Source: Bacteroidetes bacterium UBA6661 (lineage in GTDB: Bacteria > Bacteroidota > Bacteroidia > AKYH767-A > OLB10). From it: a stretch of DNA of 8,531 nt. Location of the stretch: contig DKKR01000084.1 in the NCBI GenBank assembly GCA_002455375.1, positions 1-8,531 on the forward strand, in the 5' to 3' direction. The notes under the pieces were generated by a model that did not search any database, was not told the origin of the DNA, and saw only the letters and a list, made by a program, of their open reading frames with translations. The first letter of the stretch is position 1, and every line of letters starts with the position of its first letter. The translations under genes and the position numbers were made by a program. Positions 1 through 7,220 of the stretch are shown in pieces.

Positions 1-101
1 AGTTGTTCTTCATCTTCTGATGAAAGTAATGGTATTAACTCAGGTTCATCGTCATTTATGCCGCCAATGAGTGTGTGTTTAATATCTTCGGGATTGAACA
101 T
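1..101 (-). CDS. lon: Probable ATP-dependent Lon protease, N-terminal fragment (cut by window edge)
   Basis: Only the first 34 codons are inside the window; the gene runs off the left edge. The start is the ATG at 101-99, and the frame is open from there to base 1. The visible peptide is acidic. It contains P20-E-L-I-P-L-L26 followed by S-S-E-D-E-E-Q, which resembles the short preamble (IPLLS-x-E-D-E-E) that precedes the LON substrate-binding domain in Bacteroidota Lon proteases. Lon is a cytosolic AAA+ serine protease that degrades misfolded and regulatory proteins. No catalytic or ATPase motif is visible, so the call rests on this preamble alone. The gene lies 69 bp downstream of the GlmU-like gene on the same strand, with no T-tailed terminator between them, so read-through from that gene is possible. 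No Shine-Dalgarno sequence precedes the ATG. Confidence 0.55.
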   Translation of the reverse strand, partial: MFNPEDIKHTLIGGINDDEPELIPLLSSEDEEQ

Positions 102-170
102 AGTTGCGTCAAGTTGTCAGCCAACAGGCTGCTATTAGTTTAAAATATAATATTGTCAATGCTTATGCCA

Positions 171-1355
171 TTAATTTTTTGGCAGTATGAGTTCAAGCAT
201 GTTAACATGGTTAATAATGTCTTGTTCTTTTTTATCAAAAAACAAATCTCTTCGTTTATAAACTTCTGCAGCAAGTTCAAGTGCTTTATCAAGCTGAAAG
301 AAGCTTTCATCATCAAATCCTCCCCAGGCAAAAGAGGGTATAAATTTAGGAGGGAAACCACTGCCAAAAATATTGGCGCAAATTCCGGTCACTGTGCCCG
401 TATTAAACATGGTATTGATAGCAGCCTTACTATGATCGCCCATCATAAGTCCGCAAAACTGCAAGCCTGTATTGATATAATCTTTTTTATGGTAATTATA
501 TGCTTTTACTATACCATAATTATTTTTCAGGTTAGAGTTATTGGTATCGGCTCCAAGGTTGCACCACTCTGCAATTACCGCATTACCAAGAAAGCCATCA
601 TGTGCCTTATTGGAATAACCAAAAATAACTGAATTGTTTACTTCACCTCCCACTTTACAGTGTGGCCCAATGGTAGTGGCACCATAGATTTTAGCACCCA
701 TTTTAAGTGTAGCATGTTCACCAAGTGCAAAAGGGCCTCTAATCATACAACCTTCCATTATTTCAGCATCACGACCAATATAAACAGGGCCTGTTGAAGC
801 GTTTATGATGCTACACATAACCTTGGCACCATCTTCAATAAAAACCTGTTGTTCATTAATTACAGTATTTGAAGAATCATAGCCAGCGCTTTTTCTTCCT
901 TCTGTAAGCAATTGAAAATCGCTGTTGATAGCCTTATCATTGAATCGGAAAATATCCCAAGGATATTTAATTATGTTAACTTCAAGGCCTGTTTCAAATG
1001 CTTCATTGTAGCTGACATCTTCCAGTGTTTCGAATTGTTGTTGTTCTGTACAAATAGCAATGACCGTATTTCCTTTTACAAGTGCCTGACCTGTTTTCAG
1101 TGTTTTGATTTCATTGAAAAGCGCCTTATCAATGAGTACAGATGCATTGGCAACACAGTTAGTTTTTTCTTTCTTTAATGAATATTTTACTGACAGATAT
1201 TTTTCTGTCAGCCATGAGCATTGCGTTCCACTCAAACGTTTCCATTTTTCCGTTATGGTTAAAATACCGCAGCGTATTTCTGCTACGGGTCTGATAAAAG
1301 TAAATGGAAGTAAGTCGTTACGGTTGCTATCAGCAAGTATAATGTTCATTGACAT
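171..1355 (-). CDS. GlmU-like bifunctional sugar nucleotidyltransferase / hexapeptide acyltransferase
   Basis: This 394-residue protein matches the Bacteroidota GlmU-like family (the TIGR03991 type). The family is annotated as a stand-in for GlmU, making UDP-N-acetylglucosamine for peptidoglycan and LPS by acetylating and uridylating glucosamine-1-phosphate; this function is inferred from the family. The N-terminal signature is L15-L-P-F-T-F-I-R-P23 followed by E26-I-R-C-G-I-L. The classical GlmU glycine-rich loop (GxGTRM) is absent. Residues 130-134 (KYPWD) close the first half. About 171-340 is a left-handed beta-helix of hexapeptide repeats, with the conserved stretches K234-V-G-G-E-V-N-N and W264-C-N-L-G-A-D-T-N-N-S-N-L-K-N-N-Y280. 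The C-terminus is helical. The start is the ATG at 1355; a second ATG two codons on (1349) is equally compatible with the family. There is no Shine-Dalgarno sequence. An upstream terminator separates the gene from mdh. Confidence 0.88.
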   Translation of the reverse strand: MSMNIILADSNRNDLLPFTFIRPVAEIRCGILTITEKWKRLSGTQCSWLTEKYLSVKYSLKKEKTNCVANASVLIDKALFNEIKTLKTGQALVKGNTVIAICTEQQQFETLEDVSYNEAFETGLEVNIIKYPWDIFRFNDKAINSDFQLLTEGRKSAGYDSSNTVINEQQVFIEDGAKVMCSIINASTGPVYIGRDAEIMEGCMIRGPFALGEHATLKMGAKIYGATTIGPHCKVGGEVNNSVIFGYSNKAHDGFLGNAVIAEWCNLGADTNNSNLKNNYGIVKAYNYHKKDYINTGLQFCGLMMGDHSKAAINTMFNTGTVTGICANIFGSGFPPKFIPSFAWGGFDDESFFQLDKALELAAEVYKRRDLFFDKKEQDIINHVNMLELILPKN

Positions 1356-1440
1356 TTTACGGGTTAAAAATTTAATATTACAATGGTTGGAACTGTACTT
1401 CTGCGAATGTAGCGTAAAAATCAGTTCGGCAGATTAAGTA

Positions 1441-1480
1441 ATTATTAAAAAACAAATGCCGCCTGACAACAAGCGGCATT
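1441..1480 (-). terminator. Rho-independent terminator of mdh
   Basis: A perfect 8-bp inverted repeat, AATGCCGC (1455-1462) and GCGGCATT (1473-1480), encloses a 10-nt loop. Read on the minus strand, the hairpin begins 23 nt after the mdh stop codon and is followed by TGTTTTTTAATAAT, a T-run typical of intrinsic terminators. The plus-strand exit (AATTTATTTT) is also T-rich but less regular. The hairpin lies 100 bp upstream of the GlmU-like start, so that gene probably has its own promoter between 1356 and 1454. Confidence 0.85.
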
Positions 1481-1502
1481 AATTTATTTTACTGAAAGAA
1501 AT

Positions 1503-2444
1503 TTACTTTACCGGTTGTTGCATTCCATCAAGCACATTCATCACCTCTTTTACAGCTTTTGCACTGCTATCGAGTAATTGTTTTTCTTCAGTATTGAGTT
1601 TGAGTTCAATAATTTGTTCAATACCTTTTTTACCCAATTTTACAGGAACACCAAGGTAAATATCTTTATGTCCGTACTCTCCCTGCAGCCATGCACAACA
1701 TGGGAAAATTCGTTTTTGGTCGCGCACTATCGCTTCTACCATTTGAGCAGCAGCAGCACCGGGTGCATACCAGGCAGAGGTGCCCATCAGGTTAACCAAT
1801 TCACCACCACCAACTTTAGTTCTTTGAATAATACTTTCTAATTTATCGGCAGCTATCATTTCTGTTACAGGAATACCAGAAACTGTTGTGTAGCGTGGTA
1901 ATGGAACCATGGTATCACCATGACCACCCATTAATACTGCTTGAATATCTTTTGGAGAACAATTTAATGCCTCAGCTAAAAAAGCTCTATATCGTGCAGT
2001 GTCCAAAATACCTGCCATACCGAAAACTCTCTTAGAATCGAACCCAGATGTCAGGTAAGCACAATATGTCATTACATCAAGTGGATTTGAAACAACTATA
2101 ATGATGGTATTTGGAGAATGTTTAACAATATTTTCAGTCACAGAACGTACAATACCTGCATTGGTAGCGATTAAATCATCGCGACTCATACCCGGTTTAC
2201 GTGGAAGGCCTGATGTAATTACAACCACATCAGAACCTGCTGTAGCAGCATAATCGTTAGTTGAACCTTTTATTCTTGTATCATAAAGATTGATTGGAGC
2301 TGTTTGCCACATATCCAATGATTTTCCTTCAGCAGTACCTTCTTTAATATCGAGCAATACAACTTCGTTAACCAATTCGCGGTGAGCAATCACATTTGCA
2401 CAGGTAGTTCCTACATTTCCTGCACCTACAACAGTAACTTTCAT
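1503..2444 (-). CDS. mdh: Malate dehydrogenase (NAD-dependent, LDH-like type)
   Basis: This 313-residue cytosolic enzyme interconverts malate and oxaloacetate with NAD in the TCA cycle. Its length is normal for the LDH-like MDH group. The Rossmann glycine motif is G7-A-G-N-V-G12, and D32 at the end of the second strand indicates NAD rather than NADP. The substrate loop is G79-L-P-R-K-P-G-M-S-R88. Arg82 is the residue that selects malate over lactate, and Arg88 helps bind the substrate. N120 lies in VVSNPLDV. D148 and R151 lie in ILDTAR, and the catalytic His175 lies in GGHGD. All expected active-site residues are present. The start is the ATG at 2444, which places the glycine motif at the usual distance; an A-rich tract rather than a Shine-Dalgarno sequence precedes it. 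The gene is divergent from the giant surface-protein gene across 117 bp and ends in its own terminator. Confidence 0.97.
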   Translation of the reverse strand: MKVTVVGAGNVGTTCANVIAHRELVNEVVLLDIKEGTAEGKSLDMWQTAPINLYDTRIKGSTNDYAATAGSDVVVITSGLPRKPGMSRDDLIATNAGIVRSVTENIVKHSPNTIIIVVSNPLDVMTYCAYLTSGFDSKRVFGMAGILDTARYRAFLAEALNCSPKDIQAVLMGGHGDTMVPLPRYTTVSGIPVTEMIAADKLESIIQRTKVGGGELVNLMGTSAWYAPGAAAAQMVEAIVRDQKRIFPCCAWLQGEYGHKDIYLGVPVKLGKKGIEQIIELKLNTEEKQLLDSSAKAVKEVMNVLDGMQQPVK

Positions 2445-2549
2445 TTTTTTTACTTATTTAAAATTTTTCAGAGGGCGAAATTATCTAAAATAATATTTCC
2501 GAGTGGCATTTGTTAAAAAATTTAATGTTACATTTTTTTGGTGAATGTG

Positions 2550-2578
2550 TTTGATTATTAAGTGAAATTGTATATTTG
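2550..2578 (+). promoter_or_regulatory. Candidate Bacteroidota-type promoter of the surface-protein gene
   Basis: TTTG (2550-2553) is followed after 17 nt by TATATTTG (2571-2578). The latter matches the Bacteroidota -7 consensus TAnnTTTG exactly, and the spacing to the -33 TTTG is plausible. The element overlaps the first codons of the longest reading frame (GTG at 2562), so if it is used, translation must begin at the next in-frame GTG (2583). A weaker alternative lies upstream: TTTG at 2509-2512, 16 nt, then TACATTTT at 2529-2536, with one mismatch to the -7 consensus. AT-rich DNA yields chance matches, so this call is tentative. Confidence 0.4.
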
Positions 2579-2657
2579 TCGTGTGAAAACCTTTTCCAAA
2601 TTAATTTATACAGTATTCATCTTAGCGGTTACCGTTTTTGCTTCTAAGGCACAAGCT
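2562..2657 (+). other. Sec signal peptide of the giant surface protein
   Basis: Residues 1-32 have a basic n-region with K9 and K13. A hydrophobic stretch follows from L14 to A27, and the terminal S-K-A-Q-A fits the A-x-A rule for signal peptidase I, with mature P33. There is no lipobox cysteine at the cleavage site, so it is not a lipoprotein. Starting at GTG 2583 would leave a 25-residue signal peptide. Confidence 0.8.
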
Positions 2658-5600
2658 CCTACAAATCAGGACTGTCCGAATGCAATTCCAATCTGTAACA
2701 CTACCTACTCCACTGTAATTTCATACAGCGGAACAGGAAGTATTCCTAATGAAATTAATAGTGGCAGCTCCTGTCTGTTAAGTGGCGAACGAAATGATGT
2801 ATGGTACACATTTACGACACCATTTTTCGGAAATCTTAATTTTACAATTACACCGAACAATCCTGCTGACGATTATGACTGGGCAGTTTACAACCTTACT
2901 ACTGCCACTTGTGCCGATATCTACACAAATCCGTCTATAGAAGTCAGTTGCAATTATGCACCTAACCTTGGTTGCAACGGAACTACAGGCCCTAATAATC
3001 AGACTGCCGGTCCATGTGGCGGACAAAATAATCCAATCATACCCGTTACACCGGGTCAGACTTATGTAATAAATGTAAGTAATTTTTCGTCCACACAATC
3101 GGGCTATACAATTGATTTTACTGCATCTACCGGAAGTATTTTTGATGTCTTTCCACCTTTTTTATTATCCACCTCTTCCTTGACATGTGGTAGCAGTTCA
3201 TTGACTTTGACATTTAATGAAAACGTAACCTGCAATTCTGTGCAAGCAACAGATTTTGTTTTGACAGGCCCTGGTGGACCTTATATGATTACAGCAGTAA
3301 ACTCTGCAGGATGTGCAAGTGGAGCTGATTACAGTAAAGTTTATACCGTTACTTTCTCACCTGCTATTTCAGTTGCCGGTATTTACAATTTTGCGGTTGT
3401 AAGTCCGGTTCAGGATTTATGTGGTAACCTAATTTCTGTTCCAACCAATAAATCAATAAATATTAATGGCGCAACAGTTTCTTCTGTACATACTGATGTA
3501 TCTTGTTTTGGCGATAATGACGGAAGTATTACACTGACTCCTGGAGGTATAGGACCTTTCACTTACCAATGGTCACCCAATGTGAGCAGTGGCAATACTG
3601 CAACAAACATTACAGCCGGAACTTATACTGTAACAGTTTCACCTTCTAATGGTGCATGTAGTGCATTAGCCACAGTTACGGTAACAGAGCCACCTGATTT
3701 GGTTTTACAAAATCAAAATATAATTTCTGCTGTATGTGGAGCTTCCAATGGCTCTATTGCAACAACAATTTCCGGTGGGGCTGCACCTTATCAATATCAA
3801 TGGTCGCCTACAGGTGGCACTGGAGCAAATGCCAGCAACTTAGCACCCGGAAACTATACACTTACTGTTATTGATAACAACAATTGTGATTTTACTCAGG
3901 CATTTATTGTACCTGACAATAACAACATCAACGCATCTGTCAATACCATCCTAAATGTGAGTTGCAAGAACGGCACTGATGGTGAGATTACTCTGACTGT
4001 TAACGGGGTTTCTGCAAGTGCTACTTACCTATGGTCAAACGGTGCAACAACAAAAGATTTGTTGAATATACCTGCAGGTAGTTACACTGTAACGGTTACC
4101 GATGGGAATTGTCAAACTACATTATCCAACCTCACAATTATAGAGCCGCTTACTTCGGTAATGTCAAGCCCGTTGGTTACAGCTACTACCTGTGGGTTAA
4201 ATAACGGAGCAATTACAGTAAATGCTTCAGGAGGAACCGGTGCATTCAGTTATCAATGGGCGCCTTCCGGCACTGGTGCGTTGTCACAGAATTTACCTTC
4301 AGGAACTTATACAATAACAATTACTGATGTCAATGGATGTACAGCAAAAAGAACGATTGCAGTAGCAGCTTCAACATCACCTGTTGCCTCTGTAAATTAT
4401 ATTAATCAAATGGTTTCCTGTTATAATGGCAGCAATGGGAATGCAAGCATTTCTGTCAATAGCGGAACCGCTCCTTATACTTATCTGTGGTCGTCAGGAA
4501 TGGGTACAACCAATTCAAGCAATACACTTTCGAATGGAAACTATAATGTAACGGTAACAGATCAGGCAGGCTGTACAACAGTTGCTACCGTTAGTATTTT
4601 GAATGCACCACAGTTGATACTAACTGTCGGCACCGTTCAACATGTAAAATGTTTTGGGCAAAACACAGGGAGTGCAACTTTTAATAGTTCGGGAGGAACC
4701 GGAGCACTCACCTTCCTTTGGTCGCCAGTGGGGGGAAATAGCAATACAGCCAGCAACTTATATGCAGGCACCTATACTGTTTTATTGACTGATGCCAATG
4801 GATGTACTAAGAATAGCTCAGTTACCATCAATCAACCGGCTGCTGCACTAAATAGTAGTATTACACCAACTGCAACAAACTGTGGCCTTAATAATGGAGC
4901 ATTTATTACTTCTGCAACGGGAGGCACAACCCCTTATACCTATCTATGGTCAAACGGATCTGTAAATGCAAATATTACAAATCTCACATCAGGAACTTAT
5001 ACGCTTACAGTTACAGATGCAAACCTGTGTGTAAAAACCAAAACCGTATCAGTTGCTGCTTCAACAGCTCCTGTTATCAGTGTAGCTAACTTACAAAACT
5101 TAAACTGCGCAAATGCCAACAACGGTAGCATAACCATAAACGTTACAAGTGGAATTCAACCATACAGCTATCAATGGACGAATAATGTTTCAAACAGTAA
5201 TAGTGCCTCCAATCTGGCTGCAGGAAATTATATTGTTACCGTTACTGACAACGCTGGTTGTGTAGTTACTTCTTCAAACAATATTACTTCACCTACTGCA
5301 ATAACGATTCAAACTGTAAGTCAGCAAAACGTGAAGTGTTTTGGCAACAATACTGGCAATATTAACATTGCTGCAAGTGGTGGAACAGGCACACTTTCAT
5401 ATTTATGGTCGAATGGTAATACTACTTCATCTGTAACATCTTTAACAATGGGTAATTATTCAGTCACAGTAACAGATCAGAACACTTGCACAAAACAACA
5501 ATCTTTTACTATAACACAACCTGCTTCTGCATTAACTTCTGCAACAACACCCGTCAGTACTTCATGCGGACTTAACAACGGTTCTGCTCTTGCTGTTCCG

Positions 5601-7220
5601 GCCGGTGGCACATCTCCTTATAAATTTCTCTGGTCAAACGGATCGAATACAGCACAAATCAATAATCTTGCCTCAGGGAATTATACGGTTACTGTTTCTG
5701 ACTTTTACAATTGTAGTTTAACACAATCTACCCTGGTTCAACCATCTACGGCAGTTACAATTCAAAGTGTACAACAAGCTAATGTTGATTGCAATGGCGG
5801 TAGTAACGGTACAGCTTCGATAACGGCAGCCGGAGGTGTAGCGCCATATAATTATTTATGGACCGGTGGACAAACAACAGCTTCTGTTCAAAATTTAGTA
5901 GCAGGAGTCTATCAGGTAACCGTTACTGACAATGTTGGCTGCACAGTATTAAATTCATTTACCATAACACAACCCACTTCTATTGCAGTTTCAATGCCTG
6001 CTGCGCAAACAGTATGTCAATTACAACAAAGTATTGCTGTTGCATTGCCATCAGGAGGAACTGCACCCTATCAGTTTCTGTGGAACAATGGTCAGACGAC
6101 AGACACATTGAATGTTACGCCTGCTGCCAACACCATTTATACGGTAACAGTTACTGATAATAATGGTTGTACATCTGTTGCCTCTGCAACGATTAACGTT
6201 TTCCCACAGTTAACTTTAAATACTTTTAACCCCTACTCTGTTTGTCAGAACACATCATTAAGTTTTACTGCAAATGTTTCAGGTGGCAATGGGCAATATC
6301 AATACAACTGGAACAATGGTGCATCTGCACAACAAACTTTTACTCAAACCTATTCTTCATCAACATCAGTAAACATTACTGCTACTGATGGATGTAATTA
6401 TTCAACTTCTGCAATCATCCCTGTCAATGTAGTTCCAACCCCGGTGGTTACTTTTACTGCTGAGAATACCATAGGATGTATTCCACTTACTGTTAATGTA
6501 ACCGACAACTCGCAATCCATAGCCGGATCGGTTTATGACTGGAATACTTCAAGCGGAACACTTTCACAACAAGGTAATAACTATCAAATAACTTATACAA
6601 CATCAGGCCTATATTATCCGGTGCTAACCATCAGCACACCAGCCCCTGAAAATTGTACTGCCACCTATACATACACTGACGGCATTAACGCACTCGATCG
6701 TCCTGTTGCAGATTTTACTTTTGCACCGGAAGAGCCTACAATGCTGAATCCTGAAGTTGATTTTAAAAACCAATCACAATTTGCAACGGTATATAGCTGG
6801 AGTTTTGGTGATGGAACAATTTCATCAGAAATAAATCCAATAAACCGATATACTACAATCGGGACTTATGAGGTAACACTAATCTCTTCAAACACTTTCT
6901 GTGAAGATACTATTACAAAAACAATTGAAGTAACTGATCAGTTCTCTTATTACGTCCCCAATTCATTCAGCCCAAATGCTGACGGCAGAAACGATATTTT
7001 TACATCGCAGGGAACCAATATTGTTTCTGAGAGAATGTCAGTTTATAACCGCTGGGGAATGAAAGTATTTGAATCTTCTACATTTCCATTTAGCTGGAAT
7101 GGCCGCATGCAAAATACAGGTGATGAATTACAGCAAGGAATTTATGTTTACACCATTTCCATTACTGACAAGTTCGGCAAGGGTCATTCATACAATGGAA
7201 CTGTCACATTGATAAAATAA
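2562..7220 (+). CDS. Giant secreted surface protein with SprB repeats, PKD domain and T9SS type B sorting domain
   Basis: This 1552-residue protein is predicted to be exported by Sec and then by the type IX secretion system to the cell surface. A signal peptide with a hydrophobic core (about 14-28) ends at A-Q-A32. Residues 35-190 form an N-terminal domain with D79-V-W-Y and D103-D-Y-D-W-A, common in Bacteroidota secreted proteins. About 197-303 is a bacterial Ig-like domain. About 305-1294 holds 13 tandem modules of 75-77 residues, each with two cysteines; the first 11 resemble the SprB repeat, named after a Flavobacterium gliding adhesin. Two PKD-like domains follow; the second has W1413-S-F-G-D-G1418. 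Residues 1462-1552 are the sorting domain (F1469-S-P-N-A-D-G-R-N-D, then Y-N-R-W-G). The function is probably adhesin or surface-matrix, but the ligand is unknown, and SprB repeats alone do not prove gliding. The start is uncertain: GTG 2562 gives the longest frame, while GTG 2583 gives a more compact 25-residue signal peptide. Confidence 0.93.
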   Translation: MKLYICRVKTFSKLIYTVFILAVTVFASKAQAPTNQDCPNAIPICNTTYSTVISYSGTGSIPNEINSGSSCLLSGERNDVWYTFTTPFFGNLNFTITPNNPADDYDWAVYNLTTATCADIYTNPSIEVSCNYAPNLGCNGTTGPNNQTAGPCGGQNNPIIPVTPGQTYVINVSNFSSTQSGYTIDFTASTGSIFDVFPPFLLSTSSLTCGSSSLTLTFNENVTCNSVQATDFVLTGPGGPYMITAVNSAGCASGADYSKVYTVTFSPAISVAGIYNFAVVSPVQDLCGNLISVPTNKSININGATVSSVHTDVSCFGDNDGSITLTPGGIGPFTYQWSPNVSSGNTATNITAGTYTVTVSPSNGACSALATVTVTEPPDLVLQNQNIISAVCGASNGSIATTISGGAAPYQYQWSPTGGTGANASNLAPGNYTLTVIDNNNCDFTQAFIVPDNNNINASVNTILNVSCKNGTDGEITLTVNGVSASATYLWSNGATTKDLLNIPAGSYTVTVTDGNCQTTLSNLTIIEPLTSVMSSPLVTATTCGLNNGAITVNASGGTGAFSYQWAPSGTGALSQNLPSGTYTITITDVNGCTAKRTIAVAASTSPVASVNYINQMVSCYNGSNGNASISVNSGTAPYTYLWSSGMGTTNSSNTLSNGNYNVTVTDQAGCTTVATVSILNAPQLILTVGTVQHVKCFGQNTGSATFNSSGGTGALTFLWSPVGGNSNTASNLYAGTYTVLLTDANGCTKNSSVTINQPAAALNSSITPTATNCGLNNGAFITSATGGTTPYTYLWSNGSVNANITNLTSGTYTLTVTDANLCVKTKTVSVAASTAPVISVANLQNLNCANANNGSITINVTSGIQPYSYQWTNNVSNSNSASNLAAGNYIVTVTDNAGCVVTSSNNITSPTAITIQTVSQQNVKCFGNNTGNINIAASGGTGTLSYLWSNGNTTSSVTSLTMGNYSVTVTDQNTCTKQQSFTITQPASALTSATTPVSTSCGLNNGSALAVPAGGTSPYKFLWSNGSNTAQINNLASGNYTVTVSDFYNCSLTQSTLVQPSTAVTIQSVQQANVDCNGGSNGTASITAAGGVAPYNYLWTGGQTTASVQNLVAGVYQVTVTDNVGCTVLNSFTITQPTSIAVSMPAAQTVCQLQQSIAVALPSGGTAPYQFLWNNGQTTDTLNVTPAANTIYTVTVTDNNGCTSVASATINVFPQLTLNTFNPYSVCQNTSLSFTANVSGGNGQYQYNWNNGASAQQTFTQTYSSSTSVNITATDGCNYSTSAIIPVNVVPTPVVTFTAENTIGCIPLTVNVTDNSQSIAGSVYDWNTSSGTLSQQGNNYQITYTTSGLYYPVLTISTPAPENCTATYTYTDGINALDRPVADFTFAPEEPTMLNPEVDFKNQSQFATVYSWSFGDGTISSEINPINRYTTIGTYEVTLISSNTFCEDTITKTIEVTDQFSYYVPNSFSPNADGRNDIFTSQGTNIVSERMSVYNRWGMKVFESSTFPFSWNGRMQNTGDELQQGIYVYTISITDKFGKGHSYNGTVTLIK
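3474..6443 (+). repeat. Thirteen tandem protein modules (75-77 residues each), 11 SprB-like
   Basis: The first conserved cysteine of each module lies at residues 315, 392, 468, 544, 620, 697, 774, 849, 926, 1002, 1077, 1152 and 1228. Every interval is 75-77 residues, about 228 bp of DNA. A typical module reads C-x-x-x-N-x-G, then GG-x-x-P-Y-x-Y-x-W-S-N-G, then a Y-T-V-T-V-T-D strand and a second cysteine. Each module has exactly two cysteines, which suggests one disulfide per module. Modules 12 and 13 keep the period and the cysteines but lose the SprB N-x-G signature and are better called Ig-like. Nucleotide identity between copies is only patchy, so the array is old. Three sequence classes recur in order. 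Confidence 0.9.
6699..6944 (+). other. PKD domain encoded in the surface-protein gene
   Basis: Residues about 1380-1461 show the PKD pattern: P-V-A-D-F near the start, the Y-S-W-S-F-G-D-G core (1411-1418), and a G-T-Y-E-V-T-L strand near the end. PKD domains are Ig-like beta-sandwiches that act as spacers or binding modules in surface proteins. The domain sits directly before the sorting domain, a common arrangement in T9SS cargo. A more degenerate PKD-like segment, with a G-L-Y-Y-P-V-L-T strand, precedes it at about 1295-1379. Confidence 0.8.
6945..7217 (+). other. T9SS type B sorting domain (gliding-motility-associated C-terminal domain)
   Basis: Residues 1462-1552 match the CHU_C / TIGR04131 C-terminal domain. 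The motifs are F1469-S-P-N-A-D-G-R-N-D-I-F, then the V-Y-N-R-W-G-M-K-V-F strand, W-N-G-R, Q-G-I-Y-V-Y, and a closing G-T-V-T-L-I-K at the extreme C-terminus. This domain directs cargo through the T9SS outer-membrane translocon. Unlike type A domains, type B cargo often needs a PorP/SprF-like partner. No porP/sprF-like gene is visible in the window. Confidence 0.93.

Noticed and set aside
118..131. Hairpin CAGCC-AACA-GGCTG between the GlmU-like gene and the probable lon gene as a terminator
   Set aside because: The stem is only 5 bp, and no T-run follows it on the minus strand (the next bases are ACAACTTG). It lies in the leader just upstream of the lon ATG.
153..632. Open frame of 159 codons on the plus strand
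   Set aside because: It lies wholly antisense to the GlmU-like gene, whose family motifs are unambiguous, and its translation has no recognisable domain.
1503..2444. Lactate dehydrogenase as an alternative to malate dehydrogenase
   Set aside because: Arg82 in the substrate loop (P-R-K-P-G-M-S-R) is diagnostic for malate; lactate dehydrogenases have Gln at that position.
2476..2483. Minus-strand -7 element for mdh (TAATTTCG)
   Set aside because: It has one mismatch to TAnnTTTG and no TTTG at the -33 distance, so it is not distinguishable from chance in this AT-rich spacer.
3474..5984. Regular about 228-bp spacing that might suggest a non-coding repeat or CRISPR-like array
   Set aside because: The period is in the protein: a single uninterrupted reading frame, diverged DNA between copies, and no short identical repeats with unique spacers.
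2562..7220. Calling the giant protein the gliding adhesin SprB itself
   Set aside because: SprB of Flavobacterium is several times larger, and SprB-type repeats occur in many surface proteins of non-gliding Bacteroidota. No spr or gld gene is visible nearby.
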